From contig UQYT01000050.1 in the NCBI GenBank assembly GCA_900545405.1, positions 1 through 12,676 on the forward strand: DNA of 12,676 bases. The letters are read 5' to 3'. Each line of letters begins with the position of its first letter. Positions within the stretch are counted from its first letter, which is position 1. The stretch is from an uncultured Eubacteriales bacterium (GTDB taxonomy: Bacteria > Bacillota > Clostridia > Oscillospirales > Oscillospiraceae). Both the position numbers and the translations under genes were made by a program. Shown here one piece after another: positions 1-7,113 of the stretch. Below the pieces are notes generated by a model that saw nothing but the letters and a program-made list of their open reading frames with translations, did not search any database and was not told the origin of the DNA.

Positions 1-153
1 AAGCGCTTTTCTTTGGCGGCTCGACACCGTTTCTTTGGGCAAGCACCAAAGAAATGGGGTCGAATGGCAGGACAAGGCAAAGACTACCTCCCAAAGTAAC
101 GGCGCACACGCACAAGCCAAAAGAAAAAAGGAGGAAACCCCTTGATAGGGTTT

Positions 154-281
154 CCCCCTTAAACCCCCTTCCTGATCTTTTGTGAGCATAAAGGGGGTTC
201 CGCGCTCTGCGGAGCGCGGGCAGGGGCGCCGCCCCTGCACCCCGCCGCCTTTGAAAAGGCGGGCGAAACTTTCAGACGCGC
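154..281 (+). repeat. Modular three-hairpin intergenic repeat, left copy
   Basis: Three consecutive perfect stems are seen: 200-207/212-219 with a TGCG loop, 220-227/231-238, and 245-251/256-262 with a TGAA loop. A C-rich run at 154-172 precedes them. Bases 245-281 match the reverse complement of 12474-12510 at 36 of 37 positions, and the first 30 are identical. The first two stems differ in sequence from the right-hand copy but remain fully paired there. Elements of this look are, as far as I recall, dispersed in Oscillospiraceae genomes; their role is not known to me. Confidence 0.75.
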
Positions 282-287
282 TCCGCG

Positions 288-318
288 CAACGTTTGGGGT
301 GATTTTGGGGTCTATAAA
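288..318 (+). promoter_or_regulatory. Candidate promoter of the ECF sigma operon
   Basis: A TATAAA-like -10 at 313-318 (TCTATAAAA in context) lies 30 bases before the sigma gene start. No good housekeeping -35 stands at the right distance. A CAACGTT at 288-294 resembles the AAC-containing -35 of ECF-dependent promoters, so self-activation by the encoded sigma factor is possible. This is a weak call from short motifs only. Confidence 0.3.
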
Positions 319-348
319 AGTGAAGGGCCTTTCGACAGGAGGAGACGC

Positions 349-909
349 ATGGACGACGCGACGATTATCAACCTATTCTGGGCACGCGACGAGGCTGCTA
401 TACCCGCCGCGCAGGACAAATACGGCGCATACTGCCGCGCTATCGCGCTCAGTATACTCGCCGACGCGCGCGACGCCGACGAGTGCGTCAACGACGCCCT
501 TTTGCGCCTGTGGGGCGCCATACCGCCCGAGCGGCCGCGGAGCCTCCGCGCATTTCTGGGCCGCATCACGCGCAACCTCGCCATCAATGCGCTCCGCGAC
601 GCCTCCCGCCAAAAACGCGGCGGCGGTGAGGCCGCCCTCGCCCTCGACGAGCTGGCCGCCTGCGCGGATACCTCCACCTCGCCCGAGCGCGCCGTCGCCG
701 ACGCCGAGATAACCGCCTGCATTGACCGCTGGCTCGCCTCGCTCCCACGCGAGCACCGCGTAGCCTTCGTCCGCCGCTACTGGTACCTCGACAGCGTCCC
801 CGCCCTCGCCGCGCGCATGGGCTGGACAAAATCCAAAACCGCCTCGCTTCTCATGCGGCTCCGTGCCTCGCTCAGAGAAGCGCTCATCTCGGAGGATATC
901 ACCCTATGA
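349..909 (+). CDS. ECF-type RNA polymerase sigma factor
   Basis: This 186-residue protein has the size and two-part build of extracytoplasmic-function sigma-70 factors. Residues about 20-85 match region 2 (the DADECVNDALLRLW stretch, then the FLGRITRNLAINALRD helix that binds core polymerase and the -10). Residues about 122-178 match region 4, including LPREHRVAFVRRYW and a helix-turn-helix ending in a KSKTASLLMRLRASLREAL segment. The start is supported by AGGAGG at 337-342, six bases before ATG. Its stop overlaps the next start in ATGA, so it is translationally coupled to a membrane protein that probably holds it inactive. The regulon and the inducing signal cannot be read from the sequence. 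It belongs to the group common in clostridia with a membrane-bound partner; the exact ECF subgroup is not assigned. Confidence 0.9.
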   Translation: MDDATIINLFWARDEAAIPAAQDKYGAYCRAIALSILADARDADECVNDALLRLWGAIPPERPRSLRAFLGRITRNLAINALRDASRQKRGGGEAALALDELAACADTSTSPERAVADAEITACIDRWLASLPREHRVAFVRRYWYLDSVPALAARMGWTKSKTASLLMRLRASLREALISEDITL

Positions 910-1823
910 AAAACGACCGCCTTTCCAGCTGCCTCGGCGACATCGACGACAAGTTCATCGATGAGGCCGCAGACTACAAAAAGAAAAGCCGCAGGCGCGG
1001 CGTATACTACCTCGCCGCCGCGCTTGCAGCCTGTGTGATCATTGCCCTGGCCGTGCAGATGCGGCCCTCGGCGAACATTTCCCAGCGCCCCGACGCCCCG
1101 CCCGCTGAGAGCAGCACGAACGCCGAAGCCTCGGGCGGCATCCACATCCCCGCCATCGAGCTGCCGGAGCCCGCGGACGGCCTCGCCGCCGACATGATAG
1201 CCTGCGTCGTCTACGACGGCGCGGTCTACACCCAGGGCGAGTGGCTCGACGACTCCTCCTCCCTGCTCGGCGAGTACCTTGGCCATGCGACGGGCAGCCT
1301 CGACGAGTGGTCCGAGGAGTCCGACTACGTCGAGTTCGCGGGCACCATGTCCGGCGAGCTCTACACCGTCGCCGGCTACGACCCCGACTTTCGCATCTGC
1401 TGTCTCGGCGAAGACGGCTCGGCCCTCCTGCTAGAGCGGCTAAACGGCATCACGCTCGACACCGGCGCCGACCTCTTTGACACCCGCCTGCATCTGGCCG
1501 AGCGCATGGAGGACGTCACATACCTCACGCACGATGACTGGAACAACGCCGTTTACGACTTCAAGCCGCTCGGGCTCGATGACGACACCGTCTCCGCCTT
1601 CCTCGACGAGCTCTGCGCCGGAGAATTCGTGTACACCTGGGAGACCGACCACGGCATCTACGACAGCACCGTGCAGGGCCACCTGTTCTTTTTCCAGTCC
1701 GACGGCACGACCATAGAGCTGCGCCTCATCGAGGGCGGCTACGTGGGCTATCAGGGCCTGGGCTGGTACTTCGTGAAGATGCCGGGCGACGTCTTTGACG
1801 CGGTACTCGCGGCCTGCGCCTGA
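906..1823 (+). CDS. Single-pass membrane protein, probable anti-sigma factor
   Basis: The 305-residue product has a short cytoplasmic N-terminus with an acidic GDIDDKFIDEAADY segment (residues 11-24), a basic KKKSRRR stop, one membrane helix at about 33-51, a Pro/Ser-rich linker and a large acidic extracellular part rich in Asp, Glu and Tyr. Clostridial ECF operons often encode such a protein next to the sigma factor, and the IDD-x-FI-x-EA motif near the N-terminus is typical of them as I recall. By analogy the N-terminus would bind the sigma factor and the outer domain would sense the envelope. The start ATG overlaps the sigma stop by four bases. The outer domain is not recognised, and the anti-sigma role is inferred from position and topology, not from a classical zinc-finger (ZAS) motif, which is absent. 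Confidence 0.75.
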   Translation: MKNDRLSSCLGDIDDKFIDEAADYKKKSRRRGVYYLAAALAACVIIALAVQMRPSANISQRPDAPPAESSTNAEASGGIHIPAIELPEPADGLAADMIACVVYDGAVYTQGEWLDDSSSLLGEYLGHATGSLDEWSEESDYVEFAGTMSGELYTVAGYDPDFRICCLGEDGSALLLERLNGITLDTGADLFDTRLHLAERMEDVTYLTHDDWNNAVYDFKPLGLDDDTVSAFLDELCAGEFVYTWETDHGIYDSTVQGHLFFFQSDGTTIELRLIEGGYVGYQGLGWYFVKMPGDVFDAVLAACA

Positions 1824-1824
1824 G

Positions 1825-2664
1825 TTATTTTGCGGCGCCCCCCTCGGTGTTCTTGCGCTTCCTGCGGAGCGTGAGGGCCGTCGTGAGGGGGCGCTTTTCG
1901 CTGCGGCACTCGAAGAAGGCCGCGACGGAGAACACCACGGCGCCGATGAAGTTTACAAAGAGGTCCTCCATCGTGTCGTAGAGCCCGATGTCCAGGAAGC
2001 CGCCCAGCCCCAGCGGCATCTCTCCATCGCCGGTGACCAGGATGACGTCCTTTATGCCATTGACGGTGATGGAGATGTTGCTGTCCGTTGGGTCGAGGCT
2101 GACGGAGGAGATGGCGTTCACGATGGTGTCCTTCTGCATATCGAGCAGGAACAGCCGGTCGGCGGAGAACTCGATGAACTCCCAGAGCACGCCGATGGTC
2201 ATCGAGAAGCAGAACGCGGTTATCGCAAGATACCCCGGCGAGAGCTGCACCTTGACGTTCTCGCTGCGGTTGAGCAGGTCGACCAGCGAGAAGCCCACGG
2301 CGGCCAACAGGAAGCCCGCGCTGGTGTGCAGCATGGTGTCCCAGTTGGAGTATTTGATGAAGTACGCCTGCAGCTCGCCCATTATCTCCGCCGCGAACAC
2401 GAATACGAAGATTATGACCTCAAGCGCCGACGGTATCTCGATGTCGAGCCGGGTCTCCACCAGCAGCGGCAGCGTGTATATGACCAGCACCAACACGCAG
2501 ACGAAGGCGCTCTCAATATCGGCGCGAAGTATGCAGCGGATGAGGATGAGTATCACGATGAAGCGAAGGACGACATAGGTCCAGAACGCGGCGGGCTCCT
2601 CCTTCCTCTTGCGGAGCAGGGCCTGGCGCTTGGTCTCTCTGCCTTCAGAGAGCTTTTTCTTCAT
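1825..2664 (-). CDS. Polytopic membrane protein, YjdF/DUF2238-like
   Basis: A 279-residue integral membrane protein with a basic N-terminus and about six or seven hydrophobic segments (near residues 28-44, 52-70, 80-95, 112-130, 145-165 and 235-252). The pattern WDTMLHTSAGF (108-118), then GVLWEFIEF (158-166), then DTMEDLFVNFIGA (230-242) resembles the His/Glu/Asp-containing helices of the YjdF/DUF2238 family, whose function is not known to me. Its start overlaps the upstream VTT-type gene by 20 bases, and GGGGA about eight bases upstream serves as ribosome site, so the two are probably co-transcribed. Only one base separates its stop from the stop of the convergent anti-sigma-like gene, and no intrinsic terminator is visible between them. 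The family call is moderate; the membrane location is firm. Confidence 0.65.
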   Translation of the reverse strand: MKKKLSEGRETKRQALLRKRKEEPAAFWTYVVLRFIVILILIRCILRADIESAFVCVLVLVIYTLPLLVETRLDIEIPSALEVIIFVFVFAAEIMGELQAYFIKYSNWDTMLHTSAGFLLAAVGFSLVDLLNRSENVKVQLSPGYLAITAFCFSMTIGVLWEFIEFSADRLFLLDMQKDTIVNAISSVSLDPTDSNISITVNGIKDVILVTGDGEMPLGLGGFLDIGLYDTMEDLFVNFIGAVVFSVAAFFECRSEKRPLTTALTLRRKRKNTEGGAAK

Positions 2665-3313
2665 TAGGTTTCCCCTTTCTCTTTTTCCTGAGCCGCAGCA
2701 CCAGCCAGGCCGCGGCTATGCACGCCACATCGACGCCCAGGCAGATCAGCACAGGCGTGCTGGTCAGGTCGAGGTCGTTGCCGAGCACGGTGTAGAGCAC
2801 CATGGTGGGCAGTATGCCGACAAAGCTGCTGGCGAGGTACTGCCAGTAGTTCATCCCCAGCGCGCCGAAGAAGAGGCCGAGGATGTCGTTTGAGAGGTTA
2901 GTGACGCGCAGCACCAGCGAGACGAGGAAAAGGTTGTCGCGGTTGTCCTCATAGACCTCGCCGAGGCGCCTGTACTTTTTGAGCAGCCGCCGCGCCGCCT
3001 CGCCGCCGGAGGCCCGGCCGGTGAAGTACGGCACGCTGATGCAGATGACGGAGCCGAGCGCGTTCACCAGCAGCGAGAGCGGCGGCTCGAACACTATGCC
3101 CACCGCCGTGGCCACGACTCCGTAGAGCACGAACACCGTCTGGCTCTTGACGGCGTAGGCGATGAGCGCGACCAGCACGGCGACAAAGGTGTTTTTCGGC
3201 GCATAGCTGGTGAGCATCTCGACCGTGACGCCGTCGCCCGCGAGCATAAGTATCGCTGCGGCCGCCGCGAGACAGAGCATTATTATAATGGGAATGTACT
3301 TGCGCAGCTTCAT
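2645..3313 (-). CDS. DedA/TVP38-like VTT-domain membrane protein
   Basis: The 222-residue product carries an N-terminal membrane helix followed by a VTT (SNARE-associated Golgi) domain at about residues 50-175. Typical parts are the VFVLYGVVATAVGIVFEPPLSLLVNALGS stretch, read in pieces at about 57-85, a Gly-Arg turn after the next helix, and the LVLRVTNLSNDILGLFFGA re-entrant-like segment with its conserved Arg. A last helix precedes a lysine/arginine-rich tail. Members of this superfamily move or flip lipids or lipid-linked carriers; the substrate here is unknown. I chose ATG at 3313; an in-frame GTG at 3322 would add MHR. No strong ribosome site is seen, and the leader from the predicted promoter is only about 20 bases. 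It heads a two-gene unit with the DUF2238-like gene. Confidence 0.8.
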   Translation of the reverse strand: MKLRKYIPIIIMLCLAAAAAILMLAGDGVTVEMLTSYAPKNTFVAVLVALIAYAVKSQTVFVLYGVVATAVGIVFEPPLSLLVNALGSVICISVPYFTGRASGGEAARRLLKKYRRLGEVYEDNRDNLFLVSLVLRVTNLSNDILGLFFGALGMNYWQYLASSFVGILPTMVLYTVLGNDLDLTSTPVLICLGVDVACIAAAWLVLRLRKKRKGKPNEEKAL

Positions 3314-3340
3314 TCGATGCACCCATACAATGTTTTTTAC

Positions 3341-3369
3341 ATTTTAGCAGAACCCGGGAAATAATGCAA
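3341..3369 (-). promoter_or_regulatory. Promoter of the VTT/DUF2238-like pair
   Basis: On the minus strand TTGCAT (3364-3369), a 17-base spacer and TAAAAT (3341-3346) form a good housekeeping promoter, and TG one base before the -10 makes it an extended -10. Start of transcription would fall near 3334. The same -35 hexamer and spacing recur at the SLH gene. Confidence 0.7.
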
Positions 3370-3452
3370 CACGCGTCGCGCGGTGTGGCCGTTTTCGTGC
3401 ATTTGGACGTTTTTATTCGGCATTTTACCGATTTTTCAGGTGTCAAAGGCGC

Positions 3453-3488
3453 AAAAAGGGCCCGGGAGGCAAGCCTCCCGGGCCTTTG
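3453..3488 (-). terminator. Intrinsic terminator after the SLH surface-protein gene
   Basis: A perfect 12-bp GC-rich stem (3459-3470/3473-3484) with a two-base loop in the inverted-repeat sense is followed on the minus strand by five T (complement of 3453-3457). It lies about 20 bases past the stop of the SLH gene and fits termination of that transcript. Confidence 0.85.
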
Positions 3489-3506
3489 CTGTTGAGTTAT
3501 TGCTGT

Positions 3507-6476
3507 TTACGCCTCGAGGTAGCGCATGATGAGGGCCGCAGCCTGGGCGCGGGTCGCGGTGGCGGTCGGCGTGACCGCGCCGTTCTCGTCGCCCTCGACG
3601 AGGCCGATGTTCATCGCCCAGGTCATGGCGTCGGTTGCCCAAGTGCTCACGCTCGCCGCGTCGGGCGCGGTGATCGTGCCGCTCACCGCGGGCTCACCGG
3701 CCAGGCGATAGAGCATCGTCACGAGCTCCTGACGAGTGATGGCCGCGTTCGGGTTCTCGCCGTCGGAGATGCCCTTCGCCGTGACCCACTCCTGGGCCTT
3801 GGCATACCAGGTCGCGCCGCCGGTGGTGTCCACGCCCTCGGCACGGGCGATGATCGTCCACACCATCGCGCGGGTCAGCGTGTCGTTAGGAGCGAACACG
3901 CCCACGTCGACGCCGTCCATGAGTCCCTTCTCGTAGACGTACTTGACCGCGCTGTAATACCAGTCGCGGGCGCTCACGTCATAGAACGGGAACACCGGCG
4001 TCTCCGGAGTCTCCGGCTCGGAGGGCTTCACATCCGGCAGGTTGCCCCACACAGCCACAAAGGTGGTGTCGGCAGAAATAGTGACGACTTCGCCAGCCTT
4101 GTAGGTGGCATCGCCGCTCCTCCAGCCGAGGAATATGTACCCGCTGTTGCTCGGGGCCGCGGGGATGGTGATCTTGCCGGTCTCATCGGACACGACAGTC
4201 GCAACAAGCGCGTTGTTGGAGTAGAACTTGGCAGTGTAGAGACCGACGCCGGGTGCGGCAACTATGTTAACAATGCCGTTGCCAGCAATATTGGCATCAG
4301 TAATCACAGGCGCGGTGGTCTTGCCAAGGCGGATGTCGATGGTGTTGCCGGTGAAGGTGTTGCCGGTCACGGTGAGCTTGCTGACAGTGCCGGTACCGGT
4401 GATGGAAACGCCGCCGGTGGCCTTTTCATTGCTGCTAGTGCCGGTGATGTTGGTGAATGTGCTGTTGGTAACGCTGAGGGAGTAGGCGCTGCTGTCAAAA
4501 TATCCAGTGTCAAAGAGAACGCCGGCGGCGGTACTGGAAGCGCTCTTTATGTTCTGGAATTTGCACTGGTCAACAGCAATGTTGCCGCGCTGGGCATAGA
4601 TGCCCGCATAGCTCAGATCTTCGAAGGTGCAGTCCGTAAAGCTAATGTTGTTAGCTGCATTCTGGGACCCGCTATCATTGCCGAGGTACACACCACGTGT
4701 AGCATTTTTGAAAGTTACACCACTGACAGTCAGGTCGGAGCAAACAGCACCGTCACCAACCTTGAGAAGGATAGAAGCTTTGTTGTTGCCGTCAAGGACA
4801 ACGTCCATTATCTTTACGTTGCTGAGGTCGCCATTATTGAGATTAATGAGATAGCTTCCGCTGAAAGCCTCAGATGCCTCTATAGTGAAATCATTACCGT
4901 CCAGCGTCACGCCAGCAGGAATTGCAAGGGCAGCGTCGATCTCGACATCGTTGAGAAGATAAACCGTGTTGCCTGCCTTTGCAACAGCCAGAGCATCGTT
5001 AAGAGAATCATAGGTAACGCCATTTACAGAGGCAACAGCATTGCCAACGTTCGTTACAGGTTCGCCATTAACTGTGCTGTTGACAACGGATACATTTTTG
5101 CCGCTCGTCAAACCAACATCGGAGCCGATAATTGTAACACTATTTTCTTCAGTAGTGGCGCTGACAGTGCCGGTTACCTGGCTGTTATTTATGAAAACGC
5201 CGCCAGCGGAAGTCTGGTTGATGACATCGCCGTCAACAGCTGCACCGTCAAGATTAAGAGCAGTGTTTCCGCCATCCTGAGTGCTGGTACTTGTAAGATT
5301 GGATATCTTAACGATATCGCCATTAACCTCAGCACTAATATTCACGACGGTGCTTGTTTCAGAATACTTGAATACCGCTTCTATTGGCTTTCCAGTTTTG
5401 GGATCGTTATACTTCTGTTCAGAGGTCTGCGCCATATTTTTGTCGGATACAACTATGGTAGGTTTGACATCATTCTTGCTGCCACTAGCTGTATTCTCGA
5501 TTACAGCACTGCCGCCGACATTGACTTCTATATCTCCAACGTATCCGTTGCCAGCCTTACCTACGACAATTGCTCCAAGTGTTCCGCCGCTGCCTCCGGC
5601 AATAAGGTCAGCACCGTCAGAAACTTCATTGCAGGTGATCGTACCGCCAGTGACATTCAGTTCGCCGGAGCAAATACGTATGCCCTGAGCAGCAGTTATA
5701 GTGCCTCCGGAAATATTGGTAACTCCTATAGACGGCAGATACATTCCGCAAGCATCATTGCATATGATATCACCGCCGGTCATATTGACGGTAAACCCAG
5801 CACGCGTTCCGCTGCTTGCATTGCCGCAAATGCCCTGGCCGCCTTCACCGGTTTTAATGGTACCGGCACTGAAATTGAGCACTACTCCGCTATTATAGAC
5901 TGTAGACAGGTCACCGTTCTTGATTCCATGGCCCATAACACAGACGCCCCAAATTCCAGCGTCAACAGTACCGCCTTCGATGTTGCAGACAATTTTGCCA
6001 TTTACCTCATCATCGCCATTCCAAGCGGTATTGTAAATGCCTGTCACGCCTTTTACAGTGCCGCCGCTCATGGTAAAGGTGCCCATATTGAAAATGGCTA
6101 TCCCATTATTATTTGCGTCGGTATATGTACATTCAATCGTTCCGCTCTCAAGAATCATGCTGCTGTTTTCCCAAATAGCAGCGGCAATGCTGCTGGCAGA
6201 GGTTATGCGGCCCGTTTTGGAAGAGCTGCTGTCCCTAATGACCACGCTGGCACCTTTTGCATCGATTCTCGGCAGAGTCAGCGTATGGCCTGCCAGGTCG
6301 AGAACTGTATCCTTAACGAAGGTTTTAATACTGCTCAGCGTAACGTCGTCAGTCAACGTTATAACGCCGTTTGCATCCGCATCGGGCAGCACTGTCCCCT
6401 CCGCCATTGCGCCGACGGTCAGGAGTGATACTGCCATCAGTACAGCCAACGCTATGGCCAGAACTGATTTTTTCAT
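3507..6476 (-). CDS. Secreted beta-helix surface protein with Flg_new and three SLH repeats
   Basis: The 989-residue product begins with a Sec signal peptide (MKK, hydrophobic core, cleavage near AMA-EG at residue 25). Residues about 26-740 are Thr/Ser/Asn/Gly-rich with recurring GGT(I/V) turns and short beta runs, as in right-handed parallel beta-helices; a fresh start near VNGVTYDSLNDALAVAKAG in the middle suggests two helix domains in tandem. Residues about 745-810 match the InlB B-repeat/Flg_new fold (KFYSNNALVATV, then GYIFLGW, then TTFVAVW). A Pro/Glu linker (811-830) leads to three SLH repeats at about 831-880, 888-927 and 940-989, which bind secondary cell-wall polymer. It should therefore be a non-covalently wall-anchored adhesin or glycan-interacting protein; the ligand is not evident. 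The start is set by GGGGAGGA seven or so bases before ATG and by the signal peptide; an upstream in-frame extension lacks both. The C-terminal third is clearly more GC-rich than the beta-helix part. Confidence 0.88.
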   Translation of the reverse strand: MKKSVLAIALAVLMAVSLLTVGAMAEGTVLPDADANGVITLTDDVTLSSIKTFVKDTVLDLAGHTLTLPRIDAKGASVVIRDSSSSKTGRITSASSIAAAIWENSSMILESGTIECTYTDANNNGIAIFNMGTFTMSGGTVKGVTGIYNTAWNGDDEVNGKIVCNIEGGTVDAGIWGVCVMGHGIKNGDLSTVYNSGVVLNFSAGTIKTGEGGQGICGNASSGTRAGFTVNMTGGDIICNDACGMYLPSIGVTNISGGTITAAQGIRICSGELNVTGGTITCNEVSDGADLIAGGSGGTLGAIVVGKAGNGYVGDIEVNVGGSAVIENTASGSKNDVKPTIVVSDKNMAQTSEQKYNDPKTGKPIEAVFKYSETSTVVNISAEVNGDIVKISNLTSTSTQDGGNTALNLDGAAVDGDVINQTSAGGVFINNSQVTGTVSATTEENSVTIIGSDVGLTSGKNVSVVNSTVNGEPVTNVGNAVASVNGVTYDSLNDALAVAKAGNTVYLLNDVEIDAALAIPAGVTLDGNDFTIEASEAFSGSYLINLNNGDLSNVKIMDVVLDGNNKASILLKVGDGAVCSDLTVSGVTFKNATRGVYLGNDSGSQNAANNISFTDCTFEDLSYAGIYAQRGNIAVDQCKFQNIKSASSTAAGVLFDTGYFDSSAYSLSVTNSTFTNITGTSSNEKATGGVSITGTGTVSKLTVTGNTFTGNTIDIRLGKTTAPVITDANIAGNGIVNIVAAPGVGLYTAKFYSNNALVATVVSDETGKITIPAAPSNSGYIFLGWRSGDATYKAGEVVTISADTTFVAVWGNLPDVKPSEPETPETPVFPFYDVSARDWYYSAVKYVYEKGLMDGVDVGVFAPNDTLTRAMVWTIIARAEGVDTTGGATWYAKAQEWVTAKGISDGENPNAAITRQELVTMLYRLAGEPAVSGTITAPDAASVSTWATDAMTWAMNIGLVEGDENGAVTPTATATRAQAAALIMRYLEA

Positions 6477-6512
6477 AAGTGTTCCTCCCCTTTTGTTTAT
6501 CAGATTCCAAAA

Positions 6513-6562
6513 GGCCATGAGGCGGGGAGAATGCCCGCCTCGGGAAATGGCCATGGCCATTT
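6513..6562 (-). other. Hairpin structure in the 5' leader of the SLH gene
   Basis: Between the predicted start of transcription (about 6571) and the ribosome site lie an 18-base perfect palindrome at 6545-6562, centred on an ATGGCCAT-type core, and an 8-bp stem at 6519-6526/6534-6541. The palindrome can alternatively pair with 6513-6518 (ATGGCC against GGCCAT), enclosing the smaller stem. A regulatory role is possible but not shown, and I recognise no known riboswitch. Confidence 0.45.
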
Positions 6563-6577
6563 GGATATTTACAATTT

Positions 6578-6606
6578 ATTCTATCACCTTTTTTGCGTCG
6601 ATGCAA
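6578..6606 (-). promoter_or_regulatory. Promoter of the SLH surface-protein gene
   Basis: On the minus strand TTGCAT (6601-6606), 17 bases and TAGAAT (6578-6583) form a good housekeeping promoter just beyond the terminator of the selenium genes. It predicts a leader of about 95 bases. Confidence 0.7.
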
Positions 6607-6620
6607 CTACATTTCGATTA

Positions 6621-6666
6621 CAAAAAGCATAAAGATGCCGCAATACTGCGGCATCTTTATGCTTTT
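6621..6666 (-). terminator. Strong terminator of the yedE transcription unit
   Basis: A perfect 20-bp stem (6623-6642/6647-6666) closes a four-base loop (6643-6646) and is followed by T on the minus strand. It overlaps the stop codon of the DUF3343 gene (6665-6667), so the stem begins where translation ends. The near symmetry of its A and T flanks means it could also act on the plus strand. Confidence 0.88.
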
Positions 6667-6907
6667 AAGCCTCAAAACTGTGTATCAGTGTGTATTTTCC
6701 TTCGGCGTCCTCGTACACGGCCTCGGCGTCGGCGTCCAGCAGCTCCAGCGCCGGCGTCGCGCTGTCGTAGCGCACGCAGGTGCCGCAGGAGCTCGACAGC
6801 TTGCGCGGCACCTGCGTCATCTGCGCCGCTATCCCCGCCGCCGTCAGGCTCCGGCTGCTGCGCAGCGCCGCCAGATGCGTGTGGAACGTCGCTATGTACC
6901 GCGTCAC
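6665..6907 (-). CDS. DUF3343 putative Se/S carrier-like protein
   Basis: This 80-residue protein matches DUF3343 (putative Se/S carrier-like) in length and in the core AAGIAAQMTQVPRKLSSSCG, in which the PR-x-LS-x-SCG segment is the family's signature. Cys41 and Cys44 form a CxxC, which would suit transient binding of sulfur or selenium. The start is GTG, which overlaps the stop of the TusA-like gene as GTGA, with only a weak GGAG upstream, so translation likely depends on coupling. DUF3343 genes are commonly linked to yedE/yedF and selD; a handover of selenium from the TusA-like protein is an inference from this neighbourhood. Its chemistry has not, to my knowledge, been established. Confidence 0.85.
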   Translation of the reverse strand: MTRYIATFHTHLAALRSSRSLTAAGIAAQMTQVPRKLSSSCGTCVRYDSATPALELLDADAEAVYEDAEGKYTLIHSFEA

Positions 6908-7113
6908 TTCTTCAGCTCCAGCCGGAAGTCCGCGCCCAGAGCCGAGGTCTCGACCGCATAGCCCTGGCTGTGCGCATAGCGCGTCACGTTCTCAACAGAG
7001 CACTGGTTGTCCACCAGCACCTCCAGCTCCGACGGCTTTTCCGACGTCACCGCCTTGCGCACCATGACCACCGGTATGGGGCAGGAGTGGCCCCTTGCGT
7101 CCACTGTCTTCAT
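6904..7113 (-). CDS. yedF: TusA/YedF-type sulfur (selenium) carrier
   Basis: The 69-residue product is a single TusA/SirA-like domain: a strand with VDARG, then the CPIPVV motif whose Cys11 carries the persulfide (or perselenide) in this family, a helix, and the VLVDNQCSVENVTRYAH segment typical of YedF N-terminal domains. It lacks the DsrE-like second domain found in the longer clostridial YedF proteins, so it resembles the short enterobacterial form. Cys38 is a second possible thiol. The ATG overlaps the transporter stop by four bases (ATGA) and has a good GGAGGAG ribosome site inside that gene; an upstream in-frame start would bury this. It probably accepts the chalcogen brought in by the YedE-like protein, an inference from gene order. 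Confidence 0.85.
   Translation of the reverse strand: MKTVDARGHSCPIPVVMVRKAVTSEKPSELEVLVDNQCSVENVTRYAHSQGYAVETSALGADFRLELKK

Larger units (their letters stand above)
1..348. other. Non-coding left end made of hairpin repeat modules
   Basis: No credible gene is seen here. The stretch holds several inverted repeats in series: a 9-bp stem at 30-38/46-54, an 8-bp stem at 133-140/148-155, then a three-hairpin block at 200-262 that has a second copy near the right end of the window. The minus-strand reading after the 133-155 stem is T-rich, so that stem could stop leftward transcription. Reading frames through this part begin inside the repeats and show no recognisable protein. Confidence 0.7.

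Noticed and set aside
30..155. Short inverted repeats as a CRISPR array
   Set aside because: The stems differ from one another and there is no regular repeat-spacer period.
182..712. 176-codon plus frame over the left repeat and sigma gene
   Set aside because: It begins inside the hairpin repeat and is out of frame with a convincing sigma factor that has its own AGGAGG.
1795..2667. A 290-codon plus-strand frame opposite the DUF2238-like gene
   Set aside because: Its product is charged and low in complexity, starts within the end of the anti-sigma-like gene, and the reverse strand encodes clear membrane helices.
3486..6428. A 980-codon open frame on the plus strand antisense to the SLH gene
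   Set aside because: The reverse frame has a signal peptide, Flg_new and SLH domains, a ribosome site, a promoter and a terminator; the plus frame shows no domain, starts inside the terminator and has no ribosome site. It is a long shadow.
6477..6560. 28-residue N-terminal extension of the SLH protein
   Set aside because: It would place residues before a clear signal peptide and lies over the leader hairpins; the ribosome site supports ATG at 6476.
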